From contig DASTRY010000086.1 in the NCBI GenBank assembly GCA_035760965.1, positions 21,580 through 85,579 of the forward strand: a stretch of DNA of 64,000 bases, read 5' to 3'. Below are positions 52,843 through 60,828 of the stretch, one piece after another (position 1 is the first letter of the stretch; each line of letters starts with the position of its first letter). The notes under the pieces are model-generated. The model saw nothing but the letters and a program-made list of their open reading frames with translations. It did no database searches and was not told where the DNA came from. The position numbers were made by a program, and so were the translations under genes. Source of the DNA: JADGHX01 sp035760965 (GTDB lineage: Bacteria; Pseudomonadota; Gammaproteobacteria; Steroidobacterales; Steroidobacteraceae).

Positions 52843-53576
52843 CACGGGGCCTTCACCGGCTCGTACGGCTTGCCCGTCACCGGGTTCGGATAGTGGAACG
52901 GCACGATGTAGAAGTTCGGGTAGGTCAGATACACCTCCGTGGGCATGCGATCCGGCGGCGGCGGAAAGCTTTCCGGACGCGTGTTCGGCGTCGTGGTCTT
53001 TGCCCACCCGTCATTGCCGCTGTACATGACGAACGGCGCGCGGATGCTCGCAATCTTCCAAATGCCGTTCTCTTTCACGTAGCTGTTCTCGTAGATGACG
53101 TCGCCCCAGCCGCCGCTGCTCATCACCAGCGCCTTCATGCGCAGCTTCGCGGTGGTGCCGTCCGGGCTCACGGTGACGATCGGCTGGAATTGCATGTGAT
53201 TGATGAGCCGCCCTTCGACGGGGCGCTCCGGACCGAGCCCCACCTGCAGATATTCGAGCACGCGCTTCCTGCCGACGAACACGCCGCGCCCGCCGATCTC
53301 GTACGTGCCGTTCTCGGCGAAGAGATCGGACACCTCGGTCCACATGCCCTTGTCGACGAAGTAGCCGTACGTGCGCTGGACGATCTCGACCTTGCGCGCA
53401 TCGTCGAGACGCTCGAGTCGCCTGCCAAGCGCGGCGAGGCGCTCGGCAACAGAAGAGGCTTCGCCGGAGCTGCCGGCGGCGCTGCCCGAATCGCGCGGCG
53501 CGTCCGCCGCGAGGGCGCTCACCGCCAACCCCGACATGACCACGGCAAGAAACGTTGTGCGTCGGTAAGTGTTCAT
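52842..53576 (-). CDS. secreted SnoaL-like (NTF2-fold) protein, one module
   Basis: A 244-residue protein with a signal peptide (residues 1-23, ending ALAA) and one SnoaL/NTF2-like module (about 50-180): VEIVQRTYGYFVDKGMWTEVSDLFAENGTYEIGGRGVFVGRKRV, then WGDVIYENSYVKENGIWKIASI. It ends with the PFHYPNPVTGKPYE motif shared with its neighbour. SnoaL-like proteins are usually cytosolic cyclases or hydrolases; an exported version is unusual. It overlaps both neighbours by one to four bases. Confidence 0.87.
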   Translation of the reverse strand: MNTYRRTTFLAVVMSGLAVSALAADAPRDSGSAAGSSGEASSVAERLAALGRRLERLDDARKVEIVQRTYGYFVDKGMWTEVSDLFAENGTYEIGGRGVFVGRKRVLEYLQVGLGPERPVEGRLINHMQFQPIVTVSPDGTTAKLRMKALVMSSGGWGDVIYENSYVKENGIWKIASIRAPFVMYSGNDGWAKTTTPNTRPESFPPPPDRMPTEVYLTYPNFYIVPFHYPNPVTGKPYEPVKAP

Positions 53577-54985
53577 CGCGGCCTCAAGATCGAATCCGCC
53601 GGCTGCGGATCGGTGACGATCGGCTTGCCCGTCACGGGATGACGATAGTGGAACGGCGGAATGTAGACGCCCGGCAGCGAACGATAGATCTCCGTCGGCG
53701 GCCGATCGGGCGGCAGGATTGCGCTCGGCCCTTCGAGGCTCTGCGGACCTTTGCTCCACATCAGGTCGTAGTCAGCGAGCGCCGTCACATAGAAGTGGAG
53801 CTTGCTGATCTTCCAGCGGCCGCCCTCCAGCGCGTACTCATTCTCGTACACGCCGAGGCCCCACTGCCCGCCGCTGTTCGGGCGCGCGAGCTGCATGATG
53901 GATTCCCAGCGACCTTTCGCCGTGCGCCCGTCGTCGCTCACATGAATGACGGGCTGCAACTGGAACGCATTGTTCAGCCAGCCGCGCTGCGGGCCGGGCG
54001 GGCCGAAGAGCTTCAGCGCCTGCTCGATGTGCGCACGGCCGACGTACACGCCGCGCTGGCCATACTCGAAGGTCGCGCCCGCCGTGAAGAGCGCGGCGAC
54101 CTCGCTCCACAGATTCTTGTCGAAGTAGTAGCCGTAGATGCCCTGCAGGTTCTCGATCTCATCCTCGCTCTGCAGTCTCTGCGCGAGCTTCCAGTAGCGG
54201 GCGAGCTCGGCGTTGGCCGTGCGCGGCGGCTCTTTCAGCGGCGCGGCCTGCGCTGGATTCGGATAGTGGAACGGCACGATCTGGCTCTCGGGAAAGCGCT
54301 TCTCGGGCGCGCTCGGGGGCCGATCCGGCGGAAACTCGCGCGCGACGCGCGAGCGATTGTCGGCGGGCGCGCTCGAGGCGCGCGCCCACCCCTTCTCGTA
54401 CGGAACGATGAACGAGACGTACAGGTGCAGCGACTGGATCATCCAGACGCCGTCGCGCTTCACGTATTCGTTCTCGAAGATGCCTTCTTCCCACGAGGCG
54501 CTCTTGCCGTATTCGCCCAGCAGACCGAAGTCGCGCCAGCGCGCCTTCGCGGTGCGACCGTCCGCCGACACGTGCACCACGGGTTGCAGCTGATAGTGAT
54601 CCGCGAGAATGCCCCACGGCAGCCCGGTCCCGCCGCCGCCCGCCCGGCGCAGGTACTCGGCGATTCGATCGCGGCCGACATAAACCCCGTCGGCGCCCAC
54701 TTCGAACGTTGCGTCCGGCGCGAACAGATCGGCCGCGTCGCGCCACAACCCGCGATCCATGTAGAACCCGTACGCGCGCTGCAGGTGTTTCACCGCGCGC
54801 GCGGCCTCGAGGCGTTCGACCTCGGTTTCGAGCCGCGACAGGTCGCTGTTGCTGACGCTCGCCGCCGCACCGACGACGCGAGGTGCGCCCGCGAACAGCG
54901 CGATGCCGGCCAGCCCCGCGAGCATCGCCGTGCTCGCTGCGCCTCTCGGCCACCATTGCGTGAGCGGGCTCGCAGTAATGCCCAT
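53573..54985 (-). CDS. secreted SnoaL-like protein with two modules
   Basis: A 470-residue protein with an N-terminal hydrophobic export segment (about residues 17-40) and two homologous SnoaL-like modules (about 55-240 and 285-455). The first has VKHLQRAYGFYMDRGLWRDAADLFAPDATFEVGADGVYVGRDRI; the second has IENLQGIYGYYFDKNLWSEVAALFTAGATFEYGQRGVYVGRAHI. Each module ends with PFHY (IVPFHYPNP, PPFHYRHPV). The modules match the single module of the next gene. It is the first gene of the operon; its ATG at 54985 faces the divergent PQQ gene. The end overlaps the next start by four bases. Confidence 0.85.
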   Translation of the reverse strand: MGITASPLTQWWPRGAASTAMLAGLAGIALFAGAPRVVGAAASVSNSDLSRLETEVERLEAARAVKHLQRAYGFYMDRGLWRDAADLFAPDATFEVGADGVYVGRDRIAEYLRRAGGGGTGLPWGILADHYQLQPVVHVSADGRTAKARWRDFGLLGEYGKSASWEEGIFENEYVKRDGVWMIQSLHLYVSFIVPYEKGWARASSAPADNRSRVAREFPPDRPPSAPEKRFPESQIVPFHYPNPAQAAPLKEPPRTANAELARYWKLAQRLQSEDEIENLQGIYGYYFDKNLWSEVAALFTAGATFEYGQRGVYVGRAHIEQALKLFGPPGPQRGWLNNAFQLQPVIHVSDDGRTAKGRWESIMQLARPNSGGQWGLGVYENEYALEGGRWKISKLHFYVTALADYDLMWSKGPQSLEGPSAILPPDRPPTEIYRSLPGVYIPPFHYRHPVTGKPIVTDPQPADSILRPR

Positions 54986-55178
54986 GCACTCCCCCTTTCT
55001 GCGCGATCATCCGGCGAGCGCGCGCCGGGCCGCTTGACCCAACTGGCGTCGCCGCTTGACCGAGCTAGAACCGGTGCCCGTTCCAGCGCAGTCAAGCCGC
55101 GACTCTAGTGGAAGCAAGCGTGCGAATCCCGCGCGTCTAACATCGCGACCCCTAGATGCACGACTGCGGACGCGCTCG
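54986..55178. promoter_or_regulatory. divergent promoter region of the PQQ/SnoaL locus
   Basis: This 193-base gap must drive both the five-gene minus-strand operon and the plus-strand PQQ gene. GCCGCTTGACC occurs at 55029-55039 and again at 55051-55061, 22 bases apart, and an inverted GTCAAGC copy lies at 55091-55097. Two turns of helix between direct copies suit a dimeric regulator. No such regulator gene is in the neighbourhood. Confidence 0.55.
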
Positions 55179-57287
55179 ATGATGAGACTGACAATAACCG
55201 CTTCGATCCTGGCGCTTTTCGCTTGCGTGGGCTGCCGCTCGACGGACAGCCCGCCGGCCGACTCCGCGCAGTCCCCCGCGATCGACGCCGCGCGCCTGCG
55301 CGATGCCGATCGCCGGCCCGACGAATGGATCATGGACGGTCGTACGTATACCGCCCAGCGTTACAGCCCGCTCACACAGATCGACGAGCACAACGTCGCC
55401 GAGCTCGGGCTCGCGTGGTACGACGACCTGGACACCTTGCGCGGTGTGGAAGCGACGCCGCTCGTCGCGAACGGGGTGCTGTACAACACGAGCGCCTGGA
55501 ACATCACGACTGCGTACGATGCGCGCACCGGCAAGGTCCTCTGGACTTACGACCCGAAAGTGCCGCGGCAGTGGGGCCGGTATGCGTGCTGCGAGCCTGT
55601 CGCGCGTGGGCTCGCGCTCTGGGATCGTCACGTCATCATCGCAACGCTCGATGGTCGCCTCATCTCGCTGGATGCGGCGACCGGCGTGCCCACGTGGACG
55701 GTGCGCACGTTCGACGAAAGCTGGCCCTACTCCATCACGGGCGCGCCGCGCGTGTTCGACGGCAAGGTCGTCGTCGGCAACGGCGGCGCCGATCTCGGCG
55801 TGCGCGGCTTCGTTTCGGCATACGACGCCAGCACCGGCCGCAAGCTCTGGAAGTTCTATCTGGTGCCCGGCGATCCGGCGAAAGGCCCGGACGGTGAGGC
55901 GTCCGATTCCGTGATGCCCATGGCCGCGAAGACCTGGACGGGCGAGTGGTGGAAGCTCGGCGGCGGGGGCACGGCGTGGGATTCGATTGCGTACGATCCG
56001 AAGCTGAAGCTCGTTTACGTCGGCACGGGCAACGGTTCGCCGGACGCGCAGAAGCATCGCAGCCCGCAAGGGGGCGACAACCTCTTCCTGTGCTCCATCG
56101 TCGCGCTCGACGCGGAGACCGGCGCGTATCGCTGGCACTATCAAGAGACACCTGCCGAGGACTGGGACTACACCTGCACGCAGTCCATCGTGCAGGCGAC
56201 GCTGCAGATCGGCGGCCGCTCGCGCGACGTGCTGCTGCATGCGCCGAAGAACGGCTTCTTCTACGTGATCGATCGCCGCACCGGCGAGCTGCTCTCGGCG
56301 AACAACTTCGTGCCGACGAACTGGGCCACTCACGTCGATGTGAAGACGGGCCGTCCCGTCGTGAATCCGGCCGCTCACTACGGCACCGATCCGGTGTTGA
56401 TCACGCCGGGGCCCGGCGGCGGTCACAACTGGTTTCCGATGGCGTTCAATCCGCAGACCGGGCTCGCGTACTTCCCCGCTTACGAGCACTGGCTCGTGTA
56501 CGCGCTCGATCCGGATTTCCAGCCGAAGAAATTTCGCTCGAACAGCGGCTGGGGCGGATACACCGGCGAGGTCCTGAAGAAGCGCATGGCGCTTCAGAAA
56601 GAAGGCGACGCGCGCGAGAAAGCCTTTCTGCTCGCGTGGGACCCGGTGAAACAGCAGGCCGCGTGGCGCGTGCCGCTGCCCCGGCACGGCAACGGCGGTG
56701 TGCTCACGACCGCGGGAAATCTCGTGTTCGAAGGCACAACGCATCAGACCTTCGCCGCGTTTCGCGCGACCGATGGCAAGTTGCTCTGGGAATATCCGAC
56801 GCAAAGCGCGCCGGTTGCCGGGCCGATCACGTACACGATCGATGCCGAGCAATACGTCGCTGTGAACGCCGGCTGGGGTGGCGGCGCAGCGCAGGTCGAG
56901 CGCGGCATCGGCACTGCGCAGAACCGCGCGGCCGCGCGTCTGCTCGTGTTCAAGCGCGGAGGGAAGGTTCAGCTGCCGCCGTTGCCGGAAGCGCCTCCGG
57001 TGCCGAATCCGCCGCCGCTGCGCGCGAGCGAAGATGTCGTGAAACGCGGCGCTACCCTCTTCGCATCGACGTGCGCGCAGTGTCACGGTCAGCTCGCCAT
57101 CGGCGGCGTGAAGGACCTGCGGCACATGGATGCGGCGACTCACGCCGCGTTCAACGACATCGTGCTGAAGGGGCTGCGCGTCGATAAGGGGATGGCGAGC
57201 TTTGCGAGCCTGCTCACGCCCGACGACGTGGAAGCCGTTCACGCGTACGTGATCTCGCGCGCGAACGAGGATTGGGGCGAGAAGTAG
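55179..57287 (+). CDS. PQQ-dependent dehydrogenase with C-terminal cytochrome c (divergent copy)
   Basis: A 702-residue exported quinohaemoprotein. ATG 55179 starts a hydrophobic signal (MMRLTITASILALFACVGC) that may be processed as a lipoprotein. Propeller landmarks are YACCEPVARG (vicinal Cys), GTGNGSP and DWDYTCTQS; the catalytic W-D-Y Asp is kept but the following residue is Thr where the other two copies have Asp. The cytochrome c domain has CAQCH at about 632-636. It is closely related to the enzyme at 50728-52842 in layout, and probably a paralogue acting on a related substrate or the next oxidation step. It ends two bases from the convergent TonB receptor. Confidence 0.92.
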   Translation: MMRLTITASILALFACVGCRSTDSPPADSAQSPAIDAARLRDADRRPDEWIMDGRTYTAQRYSPLTQIDEHNVAELGLAWYDDLDTLRGVEATPLVANGVLYNTSAWNITTAYDARTGKVLWTYDPKVPRQWGRYACCEPVARGLALWDRHVIIATLDGRLISLDAATGVPTWTVRTFDESWPYSITGAPRVFDGKVVVGNGGADLGVRGFVSAYDASTGRKLWKFYLVPGDPAKGPDGEASDSVMPMAAKTWTGEWWKLGGGGTAWDSIAYDPKLKLVYVGTGNGSPDAQKHRSPQGGDNLFLCSIVALDAETGAYRWHYQETPAEDWDYTCTQSIVQATLQIGGRSRDVLLHAPKNGFFYVIDRRTGELLSANNFVPTNWATHVDVKTGRPVVNPAAHYGTDPVLITPGPGGGHNWFPMAFNPQTGLAYFPAYEHWLVYALDPDFQPKKFRSNSGWGGYTGEVLKKRMALQKEGDAREKAFLLAWDPVKQQAAWRVPLPRHGNGGVLTTAGNLVFEGTTHQTFAAFRATDGKLLWEYPTQSAPVAGPITYTIDAEQYVAVNAGWGGGAAQVERGIGTAQNRAAARLLVFKRGGKVQLPPLPEAPPVPNPPPLRASEDVVKRGATLFASTCAQCHGQLAIGGVKDLRHMDAATHAAFNDIVLKGLRVDKGMASFASLLTPDDVEAVHAYVISRANEDWGEK

Positions 57288-57289
57288 CG

Positions 57290-59596
57290 CTAGTCGTGAT
57301 CGCCCGCGCGGCCCGCACCGGAGCTCGGACCGAACGAGTACCGCACGCCGAGCCATGCGCCCCGCGGCGCGCCTGGCCCGCGAAACTGCTCGGGCTCGGG
57401 ATCGACCCCGGCCGCGGGCCCGAACGTGCGGCCCGGACCGGTGAAGAAGTTCTCGCCGACGACGCCGAAGTTGTAATAGCGGCGATCGAACAGGTTGTTC
57501 ACCCGGGCATACACCTCGAAGCGACTCGACACGAGATAGCGCCCGTCGAGATTGACGACGGTGTATCCCGGCAGCTGTCCATTCACGTCCTGATTGTTCT
57601 CGTCGCCGCGCGCGAACGAGCCCGCGCTCGTGAGGATGTTCGCGCCCACGAAGAGCTGCGGGGCCACGTGCCAGTCCGCCCGCAGCTTCACGATGTGCCG
57701 CGGATTGGCCGGAATGCGATCGCCCGGCGCCACCGCGATCACGCCCTCGTCGTCGGCGCTCGAATTCGCCGGGCTGCTCTCGAAGAAGGGTGAGCGAAAC
57801 GTCGCATCGAGAAAGGTGTAGCGCAAAGCGACCGACAGCGGGTCCGTGCGCGCCGCCAGCGATAGCTCGACGCCCTGGCGCCGGGTCGTGCCCACGTTGG
57901 CGAAGAAGCCCGCATTGCTTGCGCCAGCGCCGGCGCTGATGAACTGGATGTCGTTCTGCAGGCGCGTGCGATACAGCGCCGCGCTCCAATGCCAGATGCT
58001 GCCCGCTAGGCCGCGCGCGCCGATCTCCGCGGTCTTCGACACCACTTCATCGAGCGGCGGGTCGGCGAGGAAGTCGTTCGGCAACTTGCACGGCGCATCC
58101 GGGTCGGCGCACGTCAGCTCGACGGCAGTGGGGGCGCGCGCGCCTTCGTTGTAGCTCGCGTACGCGGTGAGCCGGTCCGTCGGATTGAAATTGACGCCGA
58201 GGGCGGGGTTCAGTCGCGAGAACTTGCTCGTTCCGTTCAGCGACGGCGCTTCTCCCGTGCGGTCCTCGATGCGAATGCGCGCCTCGTTGTAGCGGCCGGA
58301 CGCGGTGAGCGTCCACTTCCGGCTCAAGTTGAACGTGTCCGCGATGAACACGCCCACGTAGCGGCTGCGCGTGTCCGCGTCGGTTTCCAGCTCGAAATCG
58401 TCGATTCCGATGGTGTTGCGCTCCGCCGTGAACAGCGCCTCCTGCGAGCTCTGCGTGAAGCGCGCCTGCGCCAGATCGGCCGTGGCGCCGAGCGTGAGTT
58501 GATTCTTGTGCCCGCCCGGCGTGCTCGTGAGAACGAGCTGCAGCCCGGCGCCGTAGCTGTCCTGATCAATATCGGAGGCGTCGTTGGTCGCTTGCACGCC
58601 GTCGTCGTCGAATTCGTCGTTCACGTTGCTGCTGACGTTCCGCGTCTTGTACTTGCGGTAATACACGTTGCCGCCGAGCAGCGCGTTGTCGTTCAGGAAG
58701 TGGCTGCCCTTCGTCGTGAGAAACGCGAGCTCGTTTTCGTTTCGGTCGGGAAACGTATAGGCCTGGCGGATGTCGTCGAGAAACGAGCGCGGCAGGGTCT
58801 GCGTGCCCTCGAGCGTGTTGTCCGCGCCGGTGAAACTCACGTCCAGATCGCTCGTCTCGTTCTGCCAGCCCACCTTGCCGAAGACCTGCCGCACGCGACT
58901 CGGGTTGTGAGCGGCCCAGCCGTCGTCGTCGTAGACCTCCGCGGTCGCGAAATAGTCGAGCACACCGCTCGAGCCGCCCCACTCCGCCTGTGCGGTGCGC
59001 CGCCCGAACGAGCCGCCCGACAGCTCGACGCCGCCGCCCGGATACTGCGCGCCGCTCTTCGTGTACACGGCCACCGCGCCCCCGAGCGTGTTGAGGCCGA
59101 ACGCGGGATTCGAGCCGGGAATGAGCTGGATGCTTGCGAGCGCCGATTGCGGGATCAGGTCCCAGTTCACCACGTCGCCGAACGGCTCGTTGACGCGAAC
59201 GCCGTCCTGAAAAACGGACACGCCCTGCGGCGTGCCGAGCAGCGGCGAGGCGCTGAAGCCGCGAAAGCTGATGTCGGGTTGAAAGGTGTTGCCCTGCGCG
59301 GCATTCGTCGAGATGCCGGTCGGGTTCTGCTCGAGATAGTCCGTGACGTTCGTCTGGCGCTGACCGGCGAGGTCTCGGCTCGTATAGATCTGCACGTTTG
59401 CCGGTACGTCACGGGTGGGTGTGCCGAGTCCGGGCAGCGGCGTCGTGCCGACGATCTCGACCGTGGGCATCTCGAGCGCTTCGGCCGGGTTTTCGCTGCG
59501 CGGCTTGGCAGGCTCCGCATCGGCTGCCTGCGCGATGACGTTCGCGGCGCACGCGAGCGTGACGAACAACGAAATAGCTCGCGTGGGATTGTGCAT
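57290..59596 (-). CDS. TonB-dependent outer-membrane receptor
   Basis: A 768-residue receptor with a signal peptide (about 1-24), a plug domain (about 55-170, ending in SIQLIPGSNPAFGLNTLGGAVAVYTKSG) and a 22-strand barrel to the C-terminus. The plug contains PTVEIVGTTPLPGLG and SFRGFSASPLLGTPQGVSVFQDGVRVN. A DDD-EFDDD-type acidic loop lies near residue 340. The barrel ends RYSF followed by a 13-residue extension. Its ligand is unknown. Context suggests import of the substrate of the periplasmic PQQ/SnoaL enzymes encoded beside it. ATG 59596 is chosen because upstream codons are Arg-rich. Confidence 0.93.
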   Translation of the reverse strand: MHNPTRAISLFVTLACAANVIAQAADAEPAKPRSENPAEALEMPTVEIVGTTPLPGLGTPTRDVPANVQIYTSRDLAGQRQTNVTDYLEQNPTGISTNAAQGNTFQPDISFRGFSASPLLGTPQGVSVFQDGVRVNEPFGDVVNWDLIPQSALASIQLIPGSNPAFGLNTLGGAVAVYTKSGAQYPGGGVELSGGSFGRRTAQAEWGGSSGVLDYFATAEVYDDDGWAAHNPSRVRQVFGKVGWQNETSDLDVSFTGADNTLEGTQTLPRSFLDDIRQAYTFPDRNENELAFLTTKGSHFLNDNALLGGNVYYRKYKTRNVSSNVNDEFDDDGVQATNDASDIDQDSYGAGLQLVLTSTPGGHKNQLTLGATADLAQARFTQSSQEALFTAERNTIGIDDFELETDADTRSRYVGVFIADTFNLSRKWTLTASGRYNEARIRIEDRTGEAPSLNGTSKFSRLNPALGVNFNPTDRLTAYASYNEGARAPTAVELTCADPDAPCKLPNDFLADPPLDEVVSKTAEIGARGLAGSIWHWSAALYRTRLQNDIQFISAGAGASNAGFFANVGTTRRQGVELSLAARTDPLSVALRYTFLDATFRSPFFESSPANSSADDEGVIAVAPGDRIPANPRHIVKLRADWHVAPQLFVGANILTSAGSFARGDENNQDVNGQLPGYTVVNLDGRYLVSSRFEVYARVNNLFDRRYYNFGVVGENFFTGPGRTFGPAAGVDPEPEQFRGPGAPRGAWLGVRYSFGPSSGAGRAGDHD

Positions 59597-59619
59597 CCGG
59601 CGACGATAGAGCACGGCAA

Positions 59620-59970
59620 TCACTTTTCACAACATGCGACGAGAGCTGTGTCATCGGCGGCACGGCGCGCGCAAGCGATACCGAGGCGATCGGCGCGCCA
59701 ATCGGCCCACTCCACATCGCCGCGGGTCACGACGTCACGAAGCTCTTTGCCCATTCCCGCCATGTAGGCTTCGGGCAAGCTGCAGTAGCGCGCAATCAGA
59801 CCCGATGCCACGCAGTGGGCCTGCTTATCCGGCAACCCCGCAGGCAGCTTCTGCTTCACGACGGCCGACATGCAGCCGTATGAGGAGGGCTCGAGTCGCG
59901 AGGGACGCTGCGACACCGTGCCGCAGCCTGCGAGAAGCGCAAACACGAAGAGCGCGAGCGTGATCTTCAA
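59620..59970 (-). CDS. small lipoprotein of unknown function
   Basis: A 116-residue lipoprotein with signal peptide and lipobox FALLAGC (Cys about 16) and a mature part rich in Cys (CMSAVV, HCVASG, YCSLP, ACARR, ACCEK). The start codon is TTG. It lies 23 bases upstream of the TonB receptor start on the same strand and may be co-transcribed with it. No family is recognised. Confidence 0.72.
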   Translation of the reverse strand: MKITLALFVFALLAGCGTVSQRPSRLEPSSYGCMSAVVKQKLPAGLPDKQAHCVASGLIARYCSLPEAYMAGMGKELRDVVTRGDVEWADWRADRLGIACARRAADDTALVACCEK

Positions 59971-59998
59971 GCGAGAACCGTTCGAACGACGACCGCGC

Positions 59999-60418
59999 TC
60001 ACTCGCCGATCAAGTGCAGCACGATCTCGCGCTCGTGCGCGCGGCGGCGATGCTCGAAAAGATAGATTCCTTGCCATGTACCGAGCACCGGCTCCCCGCC
60101 CACGATCGGAATCGACAGCTGCACCTGCGTGAGCGCGGATCGGATGTGCGCGGGCATGTCGTCGAGGCCCTCGTCGTCATGCGCGTAGCGGCGCGCGTCC
60201 TCCGGGGCGAGTTGCTCGAAGAACGCTTCCAGATCCGCGCGCACCTCCGGCGCGGCGTTCTCCTGAATGAGCAGCGACGCGGACGTGTGCCGGCAGAACA
60301 CCGTCAGCAGCCCTTCGCGCACATGCTGCATGCCCACCCAGGCGCGCACCTCGCGCGTGATCTCGACCAGCCCGCGCTCGGCGGTGCGGATGCGAAGCGT
60401 GTGCGTGGCTTGGCGCAA
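59999..60418 (-). CDS. YjbQ / UPF0047 family protein
   Basis: A 139-residue cytosolic protein of the YjbQ (UPF0047) family. The TTG at 60418 is taken as start because GAGGAG lies six bases before it and the product then has the usual length; an upstream ATG at 60481 would overlap the region needed for the divergent cutA promoter. Family motifs include CRHTSASLLIQENA, DDMPAHIRSALT and GTWQGIYLFEHR. Members bind metal and rescue thiamin-pathway mutants in E. coli when overproduced, but function is unsettled. Confidence 0.87.
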   Translation of the reverse strand: MRQATHTLRIRTAERGLVEITREVRAWVGMQHVREGLLTVFCRHTSASLLIQENAAPEVRADLEAFFEQLAPEDARRYAHDDEGLDDMPAHIRSALTQVQLSIPIVGGEPVLGTWQGIYLFEHRRRAHEREIVLHLIGE

Positions 60419-60492
60419 GGCGGTCTCCTCGATTCGACCCGGACTCGACGCGAGTTTGGTTAAATGACGCCCGTACGACAAGGAGCGAGCCG

Positions 60493-60828
60493 ATGAAGCC
60501 CATCGCCATCTTCACGACCACGGGCAGCCTCGAGGAAGCGCGCCGGATCGCGCGCGAGCTCGTCGAGCGGCGCCTCGCCGCTTGCGCGCAGATCAGCGAG
60601 ATCGAGAGCTTCTATCGCTGGCAGGGCGCGGTGCAGAACGAGAAGGAATTTCGCATCCTGATCAAAACGACTGCGGCGCAGTACGCGGCGGTCGAGTCGG
60701 CGGTGCGCGAGCTGCACTCGTACGAATTGCCGGCCATCTACTCGATGCCCTTCGAGGAGGCCTACGGCCCCTACGCGAAGTGGATCGCCGACGAGAGCGC
60801 CGGCGTGCAGAGCACGTCAGCGACATAG
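60493..60828 (+). CDS. cutA: CutA1 divalent-cation tolerance protein
   Basis: A 111-residue trimeric CutA1 protein. Landmarks are SLEEARRIARELVERRLAACAQIS, YRWQGAVQNEKEFRILIKT and YELPAIYSMPFEEAYGPYAKWI. AAGGAG precedes the ATG. CutA is linked to copper tolerance in E. coli, though its exact role is disputed. Its end overlaps the convergent FAD monooxygenase end by 12 bases. Confidence 0.95.
   Translation: MKPIAIFTTTGSLEEARRIARELVERRLAACAQISEIESFYRWQGAVQNEKEFRILIKTTAAQYAAVESAVRELHSYELPAIYSMPFEEAYGPYAKWIADESAGVQSTSAT

Noticed and set aside
50749..52893. 714-codon open frame antisense to the PQQ dehydrogenase
   Set aside because: Same reason: GC-driven antisense frame with Arg/His-rich sequence.
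55152..57989. 945-codon open frame antisense to the PQQ dehydrogenase and TonB receptor
   Set aside because: Arg/His/Ala-rich composition and exact antisense position to two clear genes; a by-product of high GC at third codon positions.
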